Assembly (NCBI GenBank): GCA_007859995.1
Contig: SMSL01000020.1
Span: 1-64,000 of the forward strand
Reading direction: 5' to 3'
DNA from: Candidatus Brocadiaceae bacterium S225
GTDB lineage: Bacteria; Planctomycetota; Brocadiia; Brocadiales; Scalinduaceae
Length of the DNA: 64,000 bases
A program made the translations under genes and the position numbers. This document shows positions 54,030-63,460 of the stretch, piece by piece (position 1 is the stretch's first letter; every line of letters begins with the position of its first letter). A model generated the notes under the pieces. It saw only the letters and a list, made by a program, of their open reading frames with translations, did not search any database and was not told the origin of the DNA.

Positions 54030-54473
54030 ATGAATGATAATACGATGTACCAAACTATTGATATAAAACCGGGTAACTTTAAAGAACGACCGGATATTAC
54101 AAATGAAATAACTCCTGAAAAATACTTTGAACAGTTAATTATTGCACGTGTGAACTTGTGTCCACTGCCAAAAATTGAGAGCCTTAACACGGTTATCAGA
54201 TTTGACATAGATGGCGACAAAGGCGGTAGTTGGACTATTGCAGTGGAATGCGGACTGTTGAGACGTGTCGTAAGGAATTGCCCTGATACCGGCTCATCAT
54301 CTGATGAAACGGTATTACGTCCTGTATCAACATTTAGAATGGATACTGAAACTTTTACGTCTATTTTAAAAAGGGAATTTACACCGCAAAAGGCTTTTTT
54401 TAAGAGAAAGGTCAGGATAGCAGGTGACATAATGATCGCTCTTAAGATGAACGTCCTGGTTAATTATTTATAG
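54030..54473 (+). CDS. SCP2 sterol-binding-like protein
   Basis: The 147-residue single SCP2 domain forms a hydrophobic tunnel for lipid or acyl-CoA. Visible features are EKYFEQLIIARVNL, VIRFDIDGDKGGSWTIAVECGLL, DTETFTSILKREFTPQKAFFKRKVRIAGDIMIALKMNVL, the standard 'F..G..k..Gd...a..l' ending. It lies 12 bases after the reductase and 3 before the exporter. It probably carries a lipid intermediate between the enzymes and the exporter. Confidence 0.85.
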   Translation: MNDNTMYQTIDIKPGNFKERPDITNEITPEKYFEQLIIARVNLCPLPKIESLNTVIRFDIDGDKGGSWTIAVECGLLRRVVRNCPDTGSSSDETVLRPVSTFRMDTETFTSILKREFTPQKAFFKRKVRIAGDIMIALKMNVLVNYL

Positions 54474-54476
54474 TAT

Positions 54477-56840
54477 ATGGATCGAATAGCAAGCGTAATA
54501 CTGAAATACCGTATAGTGTTTTTTATCCTGATAGGGCTTTTAACCGGTTTTCTTGGTCATTATGCAATTAAATCAAAGACTGATAATTCCATTGAAGTAT
54601 GGTTGAAACATAACGATCCGAAGCTTGATTATTATTACGACTTTATAGACAAGTTTGGAGATGATGAGTTTCTTATAATCGCAATGGATGGTGATGATCT
54701 TTTTACCGGTAAAAAGCTTAAGTTAATTAATGATATAGCAACGAGGTTGGAATCGGTTAAGGGTGTAAGGAGCGTAATGTCTTTAGCAAGCGTTTACAAG
54801 GATAAGTTGTCAGCCCCGTATTTTAAAGAGGTTTTAAAGAGGAACAAGGCAAGATCAATCCTTGAGGTTTTCAAAGAAAAAATTTTAGATGATCCTATGT
54901 ACGTTAACAATGTGATATCAAGCGATGGTGAGACGACTGCGATTATAGCGACAGTGGCAAAGGGATCTCCGGAATCAAGAGTGAAACTGGTAAAAGAAAC
55001 GAGGGAGATACTAAAGGCAATAGAAATTGAAATTAATAATGAACCGTCTCTGCCTATATTACAAGAAGGAACTGGTAAGATAAATGGCCCACAGAAAGGG
55101 TTTTTTCTGGCTGGCCCATCAATCGTAAATACGGAACTGGATCGGATGTCACAAAAAGACATGAGGACTTTCACTCCGGTAATGTTCGCAGTGGCGCTCG
55201 TTATACTGGTTGCACTTTTTAAAAATATTTCCGGTGTATTAATTCCGGCTATAACGATCATCATTAATATTATGTGGACAGTTGGCTTGTTTGTTATTTT
55301 TGATAATAAGATGAATATGGTATCAGGGATGCTTATACCCCTTATTTTCATAATTTCCCTGGCGACTACCGTGCACATACTTAACAGGTTTTATCTGGAA
55401 GTTAAGCTTTCAGGGGACAGGCGAGAAAGTATACTGAAAACAGTCAAACATATATGTGTGCCCTGTTTTCTGATGTGTGTTACTACTTCAATTGGCTTCC
55501 TTTCATTGATAGCCAGTGATGTAACACCGGTAAATACTACCGGCATATTTATGGCTGCAGGAATAATGATGTCATTCTTTGTCTGTATAACCCTTGTGCC
55601 GGGCATGCTTTCTCTTTTTCCGGAATGGATGAGTAAGCCCTTCATTAGTATTCAAAAAGACAGTGGATCAAGCAATAAGGAATTTCAAGGCATCTACGGG
55701 TTTATTGGAAAGTTTGTTAAGAATAATACTCTATATGTATTTGCCTTTAGTTTGGTGTTCGTTGGTGTCTCAATTTACGGGATCACAAAGATTAAAGCGG
55801 AATCCAGCATATTCGAGTCGTTTCCTGAGAGCAGTGAAATAACAAGATCAACGGAACATATTGAGCAGGAATTAATGGGACTTATTCCCATGGAGATAGT
55901 TGTTGATGCCGGAAATACGGGTGGTATTTTTCAGCCTGATATTCTTGAGAAGATGGGGAAATTACAGGGGTATTTAAAAGAAATTCCCGAGGTGACCAAT
56001 AGCGTTTCTGTAGCGGATTACGTGAAATATCTTGACAGGGTACTCAATAAAGATGACCCAGAGAGTCAGATGATAACAAAGGAGAAGGCAGTTGATTATG
56101 TAAAGCTGGCCTCACTGCATGGAGACAGTATAGTCAAAAGCCTTTACACAGAAGATTGCAATGAAGGACGTGTTTCCGTAAGAATGAAAAATGTTGGTTC
56201 CTCAAGATACCAGGCTATAGTAAATGATATCGAAGGATTCATTAAAGTAAATTTCCCATTAAGTGTTGGCTGTTCTATTACGGGCATAGTGCCGCTTCTT
56301 ATGGATATGCAGGGATACTTGATTAAGAGCCAGATAAAGACGTTCACGCTGGCCTTTGTCTTGATTTTTATATGTATTGCACTGCTATTGAAATCGGTAA
56401 GAATTGGTATGATGAGTATGATACCCAACTTGATTCCGATTGCTATTACCCTGGGCGTTATGGGATACGTGGGAATAAATCTGGATGTTGCGACAATTAT
56501 GATTGCGAGTGTCGCGATAGGGATATCGGTCGATGATACAATCCATTTTCTATACCGTTTCAAGGAAGAATTTAAAAAAGACGGTGATCATTATCTTGCA
56601 ATACAACGTACACTCTCGGGAGTGGGCAGGGCATTGATCTTTACTTCCATTGTTGCAACATGTGGGTTCCTGGTTTTTTCTCTTTCGAACTTTAAGGCCA
56701 TTCAATATTTTGGATTGCTGACCGGTATAACAATGGTAAGCGCAATATTCGCGGTTCTGCTTATTTTGCCATCATGTATTTTATTATTTAAACCAGGATT
56801 TGCACGCTCGTTCACAAGCTCCAGCTTGGGAACGAGGTGA
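54477..56840 (+). CDS. RND/MMPL-family lipid exporter
   Basis: The 787-residue protein has two similar halves of six helices, each with a large periplasmic loop: helix 1 (IVFFILIGLLTGFLGHYAI), block VMFAVALVILVALFKNISGVLIPAITIIIN, and the second-half motif ASVAIGISVDDTIHFLYRF with the proton-relay Asp. It resembles HpnN-type and MmpL-type exporters of hopanoids and other hydrophobic molecules rather than drug pumps. No membrane-fusion or outer-membrane partner is present here. Confidence 0.9.
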   Translation: MDRIASVILKYRIVFFILIGLLTGFLGHYAIKSKTDNSIEVWLKHNDPKLDYYYDFIDKFGDDEFLIIAMDGDDLFTGKKLKLINDIATRLESVKGVRSVMSLASVYKDKLSAPYFKEVLKRNKARSILEVFKEKILDDPMYVNNVISSDGETTAIIATVAKGSPESRVKLVKETREILKAIEIEINNEPSLPILQEGTGKINGPQKGFFLAGPSIVNTELDRMSQKDMRTFTPVMFAVALVILVALFKNISGVLIPAITIIINIMWTVGLFVIFDNKMNMVSGMLIPLIFIISLATTVHILNRFYLEVKLSGDRRESILKTVKHICVPCFLMCVTTSIGFLSLIASDVTPVNTTGIFMAAGIMMSFFVCITLVPGMLSLFPEWMSKPFISIQKDSGSSNKEFQGIYGFIGKFVKNNTLYVFAFSLVFVGVSIYGITKIKAESSIFESFPESSEITRSTEHIEQELMGLIPMEIVVDAGNTGGIFQPDILEKMGKLQGYLKEIPEVTNSVSVADYVKYLDRVLNKDDPESQMITKEKAVDYVKLASLHGDSIVKSLYTEDCNEGRVSVRMKNVGSSRYQAIVNDIEGFIKVNFPLSVGCSITGIVPLLMDMQGYLIKSQIKTFTLAFVLIFICIALLLKSVRIGMMSMIPNLIPIAITLGVMGYVGINLDVATIMIASVAIGISVDDTIHFLYRFKEEFKKDGDHYLAIQRTLSGVGRALIFTSIVATCGFLVFSLSNFKAIQYFGLLTGITMVSAIFAVLLILPSCILLFKPGFARSFTSSSLGTR

Positions 56841-57988
56841 ATTTAGAAATGTTAAGTTTAAAGGAAGTTGATTCATTTTCATTCCGAAAATTTAAATGGT
56901 TCGGTTTATCGCCTGACGAATGGTTGCCTATAGTTATATCCAGGCACTTTGATCCTCACCATGGTAGTCAATACTGGCTTGATAAAGAGAGAGAGTTGGG
57001 GGTTGACGCGAAAGATGAGATAAAAAGTCTTGATGATTTAATGATTCTCGGGCCAATGTGTGAAGATGATTTGCGGAGATACCCTATTGAACATTTCATT
57101 CCAAAGATATTTTTGGACCAAAAAAGTAATTTTATATTAGGTGAGACTGCCGGTACTACCGGCAGGCCAAAGGTAACTGCTTATTGCAAAGAGGAATTTC
57201 ATGCGATCTTCGTTGACTGGTTCGCTTTTATTGCCGGAAAGCGTAATTTTCCTACCGGAGGAAACTGGTTGTGGATTGGACCAGGCGGTCCACACATAAT
57301 TGGTAAGGCGGTGGGGCCGGTCGCAAATAGAATGGGAAGCATGGACCCGTTTTCTATAGATTTTGATCCACGATGGGCAAAGAAAATGCAGCCTGAGTCA
57401 ATAGGAAGTAAACGTTATCTTGGACACGTACTGGAGCAGGCAACGGATATTATTGAGACACAGGAAATAGAGGTCTTATACACAACTCCTCCGGTTCTTG
57501 CGGCATTAGCATTGCGTATGAGTGATCAAAAACGTATGGCTATAAAAGGTGTGCATTACGGTGGTATTTCAATAGGAAAAGAGGCATTGAGGCGATTCAA
57601 AGAGGAAAACTTTCCGAATGCCGTTCACATTTCAGGATATGGTAATACCCTTTTTGGCCTGTGTCTCGAAATAGAAGCGTCATCTACATATGATCTTGAT
57701 TACTTTCCGCTAGGCCCCAGGATGATAGTGCAGGTGGTTGAAACGGATGAGGGTAATAAGCCGGATCGCGAACGTTTGTCAAAGATTGTTAACTACGAAG
57801 AAGAGGGTCAGGTCGTGTTTCACCGATTGGATGAAAGTTTCTTTATACCAAACATGTTTGAACGTGACAAGGCTGTTCGCATACCTCCAGCTTCTACTGC
57901 GATAGAGTACGGAATTACTCAGGATGGAGTCAGGAATCCGGCACTTTTAGAGAACAGTAAACAAGTGGTTAAGACGGGATTGTATTAG
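56837..57988 (+). CDS. AMP-forming acyl/aryl-CoA ligase-like protein (PaaK-like, short)
   Basis: GTG at 56837 overlaps the exporter stop (GTGA). The 383-residue adenylate-forming enzyme has the P-loop LGETAGTTGRPKVT and the A5 motif SGYGNTLFGL, as in phenylacetate-CoA ligases. It is shorter than usual PaaK (~430) and the C-terminal subdomain with its catalytic Lys is reduced. It would activate a carboxylic acid, which the first gene's reductase could then reduce after transfer to CoA or a carrier. Confidence 0.8.
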   Translation: MNLEMLSLKEVDSFSFRKFKWFGLSPDEWLPIVISRHFDPHHGSQYWLDKERELGVDAKDEIKSLDDLMILGPMCEDDLRRYPIEHFIPKIFLDQKSNFILGETAGTTGRPKVTAYCKEEFHAIFVDWFAFIAGKRNFPTGGNWLWIGPGGPHIIGKAVGPVANRMGSMDPFSIDFDPRWAKKMQPESIGSKRYLGHVLEQATDIIETQEIEVLYTTPPVLAALALRMSDQKRMAIKGVHYGGISIGKEALRRFKEENFPNAVHISGYGNTLFGLCLEIEASSTYDLDYFPLGPRMIVQVVETDEGNKPDRERLSKIVNYEEEGQVVFHRLDESFFIPNMFERDKAVRIPPASTAIEYGITQDGVRNPALLENSKQVVKTGLY

Positions 57989-57989
57989 T

Positions 57990-58080
57990 GGGAAATATGG
58001 AGTGCATCATCCGTGATGATGCGTCTTAAAGCAGTGACACCCGCCTGATAGACTGGCGGACAGGCGATCACTGCACTCCA
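57990..58080. repeat. Complex palindromic intergenic repeat
   Basis: The gap between the ligase and U32 genes is almost entirely folded DNA. TGGAGTGCA (57998) pairs with TGCACTCCA (58072-58080). Inside are GCATCATC/GATGATGC and a CCGCCTGATAG...CTGGCGGACAGG hairpin. The first part is repeated in inverse orientation at 1-28. It could act as a terminator for the operon and is probably a mobile palindrome. Confidence 0.65.
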
Positions 58081-58105
58081 AAAAACTCTTCTGAAAGGTA
58101 TTAAG

Positions 58106-60115
58106 ATGAAATTATCACAGACAAAAGTTGAGTTACTTGCCCCGGCCGGCAAATGGGATGTATTAGTTGCCGTAATAGATGCGGGGGCTGATGCAGTATA
58201 CATCGCGGGTAAGCGGTTTAATATGCGTATGCATCGTTCTGATTTCAATTTTACAGACGAACAATTAGCGTTGGCAGTTGAATATGCGCATGAACGGAAT
58301 GTAAAGATTTATGCGACCGTAAACAATCTTATCAGTGATGCTGAAATGGGTGATCTATATGATTATTTGAAATATCTTCAGGATATTAAAGTTGATGCTA
58401 TAATCGTTCATGATCTGGGAGCTATTAATCTTGTCAACGAGATGAAACTCCATATACCGATGCATGCCAGTACGATGATGAATGTGCATAGTGTGGAGAT
58501 GGCGACAGAATTGAAGGAACTGGGTGTATCAAGGATTATAACTTCTCGTGATATTGTCCTTTATCAGGTAAAGGAGATAGGAGAAAAGGCTGATATTGAA
58601 ACAGAATATTTTGTGCATGGTGATATGTGTGTCAGCCAGAGCGGGCAGTGTCACTCCAGTGGAGTGATATTTGGCAAAAGCGCTAATCGTGGTGAATGCA
58701 TGAAACCATGTAGATGGAAGTATAGTATTGTAGAAAGCAAATCGGGTGAGGAGATTGGGGACTTGCCGGATGGCTATCTGCTTGCCATGAAGGACATGTG
58801 CATGTTTCAGCATATACCGGAACTGATTCAGGCCGGAGTGAGTTCATTTAAGATAGAGGGCAGGATGCGGCACGAAGATTTTCTCAGGTCTATTGTCACA
58901 TTATATCGCAAGGCTATTGACGATTATTTACGGTCACCATTTACGTATTGGCACAAGATAGAAGATTTTGAGAAAATGTATAAAGAGAGAGTGAGAGATT
59001 TTACTACTTCAGTGGCATTTTCTCATGCAACATCAAATGTATTTGATTATACCGGCAATAAAGAACCTCTATTTTTAAGCCGTGGAGCAGTGGAAAAAAC
59101 CCTGTCTCCAGAAGACCTGGATGAAAACCCGTTTGAGACAGATAATGGTAATCCAGAAAACAAAAAATTTCTTGCTGTAAAGGTTTCAACCATAAATGCG
59201 GTAAAAAAATCATTGAATGCAGGTGCGGATTACGTATATTTAGGGGCCGAGGTGTCGCCTGTTAGAGGAGAAGGGTGGACGAAAGAGGATTTGCAGGATG
59301 CGGTTAAGATGGCGCATGATATGGGCAGGAAAATTGTATACGGTACACCACGTATATGCACTTCCCGCGAATTATCGGAGATTGAATGGCTTTTTGATAT
59401 AGGAACAAGAACCGGGGTAGACGGTGTACTTGTTCATAACCTGGGCGCTTTGCATTGCGCGAAACAATTTGACCTGGACATATTCGCTGATTTTTCATTT
59501 AATATTTTAAATACAGATTCTATTAAAATGCTGAAAAAATCAGGTGTGAAAAGAGTAACTTCTTCAATTGAGTCGTCATTCAATGATCTATATAAACTTG
59601 CAAGACATTCGATCATCCCGGTAGAGTGCATAGTTCATGGTTCACTTCCAGGTATGTTACTGGAACATTGCCTGCCGGCAATGCTGGTAACAAAAACAAA
59701 TGCAAAAAGTGGCTGCAGATTACCATGTCGTTATATTAACTATGCACTTAAGGATGAAAAGGGCGAAATCAGAACGATAGAAGTAGATCAATATTGCAGG
59801 AATCATATTATGTTTGCGTCAGATTTGTGTGTACTGCCTTATTTGAATTCATTTATACTGACAGATGTTGAAGTGTTCAGAATTGAAGCACAGTACTATG
59901 AAGATAACCTGGTGGGGACAGTGGTTAATCAATATCGTAGACGTATGGATTTGTTAATGGAAAACCCGACTGTTTTTTGCCCTTTGCCTGAATCCGAGTG
60001 GAATAACCTGGTAAAGGAATCTCCAAAGGGACTGAGCTTGTGTGCTTATTCTCAGAACGTTACACGTTCAAGAAGCACGCTGGAAGTAATGAAAAAGGCG
60101 ACACAGACTAACTGA
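58106..60115 (+). CDS. U32-family peptidase (double)
   Basis: This 669-residue protein has two U32 halves. The first has VELLAPAGKWDVLVAVIDAGADAVYIAGKRFNMR, VHGDMCVSQSGQCHSS and NRGECMKPCRWKYS, the Cys set of the U32 signature. The second repeats the barrel (DIFADFSFNILNTDS, ECIVHGSLPGM, SGCRLPCRYIN). Members such as RlhA and TrhP hydroxylate rRNA or tRNA with an Fe-S cluster; others degrade collagen. An RNA-modification role is more likely here. Start has AAAGG 9 bases upstream. Confidence 0.9.
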   Translation: MKLSQTKVELLAPAGKWDVLVAVIDAGADAVYIAGKRFNMRMHRSDFNFTDEQLALAVEYAHERNVKIYATVNNLISDAEMGDLYDYLKYLQDIKVDAIIVHDLGAINLVNEMKLHIPMHASTMMNVHSVEMATELKELGVSRIITSRDIVLYQVKEIGEKADIETEYFVHGDMCVSQSGQCHSSGVIFGKSANRGECMKPCRWKYSIVESKSGEEIGDLPDGYLLAMKDMCMFQHIPELIQAGVSSFKIEGRMRHEDFLRSIVTLYRKAIDDYLRSPFTYWHKIEDFEKMYKERVRDFTTSVAFSHATSNVFDYTGNKEPLFLSRGAVEKTLSPEDLDENPFETDNGNPENKKFLAVKVSTINAVKKSLNAGADYVYLGAEVSPVRGEGWTKEDLQDAVKMAHDMGRKIVYGTPRICTSRELSEIEWLFDIGTRTGVDGVLVHNLGALHCAKQFDLDIFADFSFNILNTDSIKMLKKSGVKRVTSSIESSFNDLYKLARHSIIPVECIVHGSLPGMLLEHCLPAMLVTKTNAKSGCRLPCRYINYALKDEKGEIRTIEVDQYCRNHIMFASDLCVLPYLNSFILTDVEVFRIEAQYYEDNLVGTVVNQYRRRMDLLMENPTVFCPLPESEWNNLVKESPKGLSLCAYSQNVTRSRSTLEVMKKATQTN

Positions 60116-60131
60116 AATCAGGATTGAAGTG

Positions 60132-60230
60132 TTTAAAGTACCTAAAGTTTCGGAACCGCTTTCAGCGCGTATTGTTTTATTAAAACTAATTGTGCCAGGG
60201 GTACACATATTAACTTTAGGCACTTTTAAC
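60132..60230. repeat. Inverted repeat ~17 bp flanking the U32/TPR gap
   Basis: TAAAGTACCTAAAGTT (60133-60149 area) is matched by AACTTTAGGCACTTTTA (60212-60228) with one or two mismatches across a ~62-base loop. It may form a weak terminator-like structure between the genes. Confidence 0.4.
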
Positions 60231-60251
60231 TCTTTCTGAAAGGTATAGATT

Positions 60252-61019
60252 ATGACAATACAAAAAAAAGCACGTATACTGCTCTTGGTTTTCCTGCTTG
60301 TTTCTTTTCATTCAATCGTTTCAGATGCGGGGGGTGACAGGTTTGAACAGGCAAAGAAGTATCTTGATAAAGGAATTAATACATATAATGAACAACTGCT
60401 GCAAGATGCAAAAGAGATTTTTATACAACTGAGTACGGATAATCCTTCTGACTATGAATATGCTCATTATGTCGCATCGGCATATCTCGCACTTTGTGAT
60501 TTAAAAAACTTTGAAATTGCACAAAGCCAGGTAAAGAAAGTGCAGAAGGCTTTGAAGGCCAAAAGGGTTGCTATTGCAGAGGAGGGATTACCATTCGCCG
60601 ATAAAGCAATTGAACTGAATGATAGATTTTCTGAATCGTACAGGGTAAGGGGTGCTCTTATTTCTAACAAGATATCAGGCATGATTTCAGGGATGAAGAA
60701 TGGAAGTCTGGCTGAGGAGGATATAGATATGGCACTGCAGATTGATAAAAATAATCCCATGGCACAGATTGAGAATGCAAGAATGTATATTAACAAACCG
60801 GGAATACTGGGAGGGAATATTAATAAAGGAATAGAAATCATCAGAAATGTGGTAATGGATAATCCTGAATTGGAAAAGGGATACACAAATTTAGGCGCTG
60901 CCTACGTGGAGAATGGTGATGTGGAAGATGCAATAAACATTTTTAAACGTTTACTGGAAATTAATCCTGACAATCCGGAAGCCAGGTTTTTCCTTGATAA
61001 GCTTACATCGACTAAATAA
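60252..61019 (+). CDS. Exported TPR-repeat protein
   Basis: The 255-residue protein has a signal peptide (1-26). Tetratricopeptide helices follow: AKKYLDKGINTYNEQLLQDAKEIFIQL, YEYAHYVASAYLALCDL and, at the C-terminus, EKGYTNLGAAYVENGDVEDAINIFKRLLEINPDNPEARFFLDK, a near-perfect TPR. It acts as a protein scaffold outside the cytoplasm. Its stop overlaps the aminotransferase ATG by one base (TAATG), so the two are coupled, though a functional link is not obvious. Confidence 0.85.
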   Translation: MTIQKKARILLLVFLLVSFHSIVSDAGGDRFEQAKKYLDKGINTYNEQLLQDAKEIFIQLSTDNPSDYEYAHYVASAYLALCDLKNFEIAQSQVKKVQKALKAKRVAIAEEGLPFADKAIELNDRFSESYRVRGALISNKISGMISGMKNGSLAEEDIDMALQIDKNNPMAQIENARMYINKPGILGGNINKGIEIIRNVVMDNPELEKGYTNLGAAYVENGDVEDAINIFKRLLEINPDNPEARFFLDKLTSTK

Positions 61020-62326
61020 TGCAAAATAAAGAATTATATATTGGTCCACAGGAAATAATACGGAAAAAGAGGGAATTCATGATTCCCTGTGTCTACCATT
61101 TTTATCAGGAGCCTGTGCAGATGGTAAGAGGGGAAGGGCAATATCTTTTTGACCATTCCGGGAAAAAATATCTGGATTTTTACGCCGGTGTTTCAGTTTT
61201 AAATGCAGGACACTGCCATCCGGAGATTGTAGACAAGATATGTGAACAGGTGAAAACACTCCAGCATACTACCACGATATATTTAACTCAACCCATTGTA
61301 GATCTTGCAGAGAGGCTCGCTCAGATAACGCCTCAAAATTTGAGAAAAAGCTTTTTTTGTGCAAGCGGGTCTGAAGCGAATGAGGGTGCGTTATTGCTTT
61401 CTCAAATATATACCGGTAAGCATGAATTTCTTTCACTTTATAACGGGTTGCATGGTAGAACAAAATTGACCATGAGCGTGACAGGATTGAAGTTCTGGCG
61501 AACAGATACTAATCCTGTCGGAGGTATCAGCTTTGTGCCAAATGCATACTGTTACCGATGTGTTTTTAAACTTGAATATCCTGATTGTAATCTTGAATGT
61601 GCAAGACAAATAGAAAAGGTAATAGAAACATCAACATCAGGTGAGGTAGCCGCATTTATCGCGGAGCCGATACAGGGTAATGGTGGTATTATAACGCCGC
61701 CTGACGACTATTTTAAAGTGGTGAAAGAGATCCTGGATAAGTATGGAATATTGTTCATTACTGATGAAATTCAGACTGGTTTCGGGAGGACCGGTAAGAT
61801 GTTTGCTATTGAACATTCAGGTGTAGAGCCGGATATAATGACGTTTGCCAAAGCAATTTCAAACGGGACACCTGCTGGGGGTTTTATAACTTCCGATAAA
61901 ATTGCGTCTTCTTATAAAAGGCCGGGAGCATCTACATTCGGAGGAAACCCTGTTACAAGCGTATCTTCATTAGCTGCACTTGACGTAATAAGTAAATATA
62001 ATCTGGTTGATAATGCAAAAACGATGGGTGAATACCTTAAAGAAAAATTGAAGGAACTGCAGGTAAAATATACATTAATAGGTGATGTCAGAGGAAGAGG
62101 ATTGATGCTCGGGGCAGAGCTTGTTAAACAGGGTAAAGAACCTGCCATACAGGAGACAGATGCGGTCCTGGAATATATGAAGGATAAGGGTGTCCTTATA
62201 GGAAAGACAGGGAGCAACCGTAATGTTTTGGCCTTCCAACCGCCCTTGATAATCGATAAAGATAATGTTAACGAATTAATTGATGTACTGGACGGTGCAT
62301 TGAGTTATGTGGAGAAGCTTAAATAA
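61019..62326 (+). CDS. Class III PLP aminotransferase
   Basis: The 435-residue enzyme is of the acetylornithine/alanine-glyoxylate/4-aminobutyrate group. PLP motifs are [49 protein letters not shown] (Asp that binds the pyridine N) and [15 protein letters not shown] with the Schiff-base Lys278. [18 protein letters not shown] is a Cys-rich insertion as in alanine-glyoxylate (AGXT2-like) members. It overlaps the start of the cytochrome b gene frame and lies directly upstream of it. Confidence 0.9.
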   Translation: MQNKELYIGPQEIIRKKREFMIPCVYHFYQEPVQMVRGEGQYLFDHSGKKYLDFYAGVSVLNAGHCHPEIVDKICEQVKTLQHTTTIYLTQPIVDLAERLAQITPQNLRKSFFCASGSEANEGALLLSQIYTGKHEFLSLYNGLHGRTKLTMSVTGLKFWRTDTNPVGGISFVPNAYCYRCVFKLEYPDCNLECARQIEKVIETSTSGEVAAFIAEPIQGNGGIITPPDDYFKVVKEILDKYGILFITDEIQTGFGRTGKMFAIEHSGVEPDIMTFAKAISNGTPAGGFITSDKIASSYKRPGASTFGGNPVTSVSSLAALDVISKYNLVDNAKTMGEYLKEKLKELQVKYTLIGDVRGRGLMLGAELVKQGKEPAIQETDAVLEYMKDKGVLIGKTGSNRNVLAFQPPLIIDKDNVNELIDVLDGALSYVEKLK

Positions 62327-62333
62327 TAAAACT

Positions 62334-62972
62334 ATGGGTTGGTTTGAGGAACGATTTCAGCTAAAAGAAATAATTGAAAAGAACTTAACCAAAAAAAAGA
62401 TACCAAGGGGGATTAGCTGGTTTCGCTGTATGGGTGGTATTGCGTTAATCGCGTTTTTGTTGCAAATTGGTACGGGTATATTCTTGGTATTTTATTACGT
62501 GCCCTCTGCCAGTGATGCGTTTAATAGCGTTCAGTACATAAGGCATGCGGTCTCCTACGGATGGTTAATACAGAAGGTCCATGCCGTCACCCCGTATTTT
62601 ATGGTAGTTGCCCTATTAGTGCACATGCTAAGGATATTATTTAAGGGCCTTTATCAAAAACCGAGAGAACTTCACTGGGTGTCAGGAGCATCGTTACTGG
62701 TCCTTACGTTGATTATCTGTTATACCGGTACATGTCTTCCTGCTAATAACTTGTCTTATTGGGGTGTAAGTTCTGTCGGTAGTGAAGTTGGAATGCCAAC
62801 TATGGTGACTGATCATGCTGTGGGGGATTACCAGAATAAAGGATCGATATCCAGTCACGGTTTTATGTCGTTATACGCGTTGCATGTCATATGTATCCCG
62901 CTAATGATGTGTATTATCATGGGATTCCACTTCCTGATGATACGCAGAACCGGTGTTTCAGAACCATTGTAA
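62334..62972 (+). CDS. petB: Cytochrome b6-like subunit (PetB)
   Basis: The start is set at MGWFEERFQL (62334), 8 bases after the aminotransferase stop; the frame from 62307 would overlap it. The 212-residue, four-helix protein binds two b haems: His pairs are VHAVTPYFMVVALLVH (13 residues apart) and LHVICIPLMMCIIMGFH (14 apart), the latter spacing being of the b6f type. The Qo region carries a GTCLPANNLSYWGV loop. It is the N-terminal half of a split cytochrome b, completed by the next gene. Confidence 0.93.
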   Translation: MGWFEERFQLKEIIEKNLTKKKIPRGISWFRCMGGIALIAFLLQIGTGIFLVFYYVPSASDAFNSVQYIRHAVSYGWLIQKVHAVTPYFMVVALLVHMLRILFKGLYQKPRELHWVSGASLLVLTLIICYTGTCLPANNLSYWGVSSVGSEVGMPTMVTDHAVGDYQNKGSISSHGFMSLYALHVICIPLMMCIIMGFHFLMIRRTGVSEPL

Positions 62973-63059
62973 TAAAATGTATCGAGCCCGATTAGTTCTA
63001 AAATTAGAATAATTTTATCTACGCTTAACAGCAAAAATCCGTTTCCTGTTTAATTAACC

Positions 63060-63458
63060 ATGGCAGACTACAGCAAAGGAAGAAGTGAAGAGGAGCTTGA
63101 ACCGTTCTTTCCAAATGAGATACTCAGGCATACTCTTTTAACCTTTTTTTTTATAAGTGCTGTCATGCTGGGGGTATTATTCTTTCCGGAATCATTCCAG
63201 AAATCAACGGATGAGTTTGCTTCGTTTCAAACCAAACCTCCATGGTTTTTGCTTCCATTCTTTCATTTTTCATCGTTAATTAATAATAAAGTTTGGTACA
63301 TTGTCATTCTCACAATATATGCAATAATGTTTATTGCCGTACCTTTTTTTGACAGAAACACTGAAAGGCGTTTATGGAAAAAACCGGTACTTCTATCCAT
63401 AGTCATTATTAATCTTCTGATGATCTTTGCATTGGGTATAATTAAATATTTTCAATAA
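63060..63458 (+). CDS. petD: Cytochrome b subunit IV-like protein (PetD)
   Basis: The 132-residue, three-helix protein fills the C-terminal half of cytochrome b. The Qo-site motif, usually PEWY, reads PPWF here (FQTKPPWFLLPFFHF), so the conserved Glu is absent. The remaining helices (VWYIVILTIYAIMFIAVPFFDR) fit subunit IV. It lies 87 bases after petB and 2 before a multihaem cytochrome. Together they form an alternative bc complex as found in anammox bacteria. Confidence 0.88.
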   Translation: MADYSKGRSEEELEPFFPNEILRHTLLTFFFISAVMLGVLFFPESFQKSTDEFASFQTKPPWFLLPFFHFSSLINNKVWYIVILTIYAIMFIAVPFFDRNTERRLWKKPVLLSIVIINLLMIFALGIIKYFQ

Positions 63459-63460
63459 TA

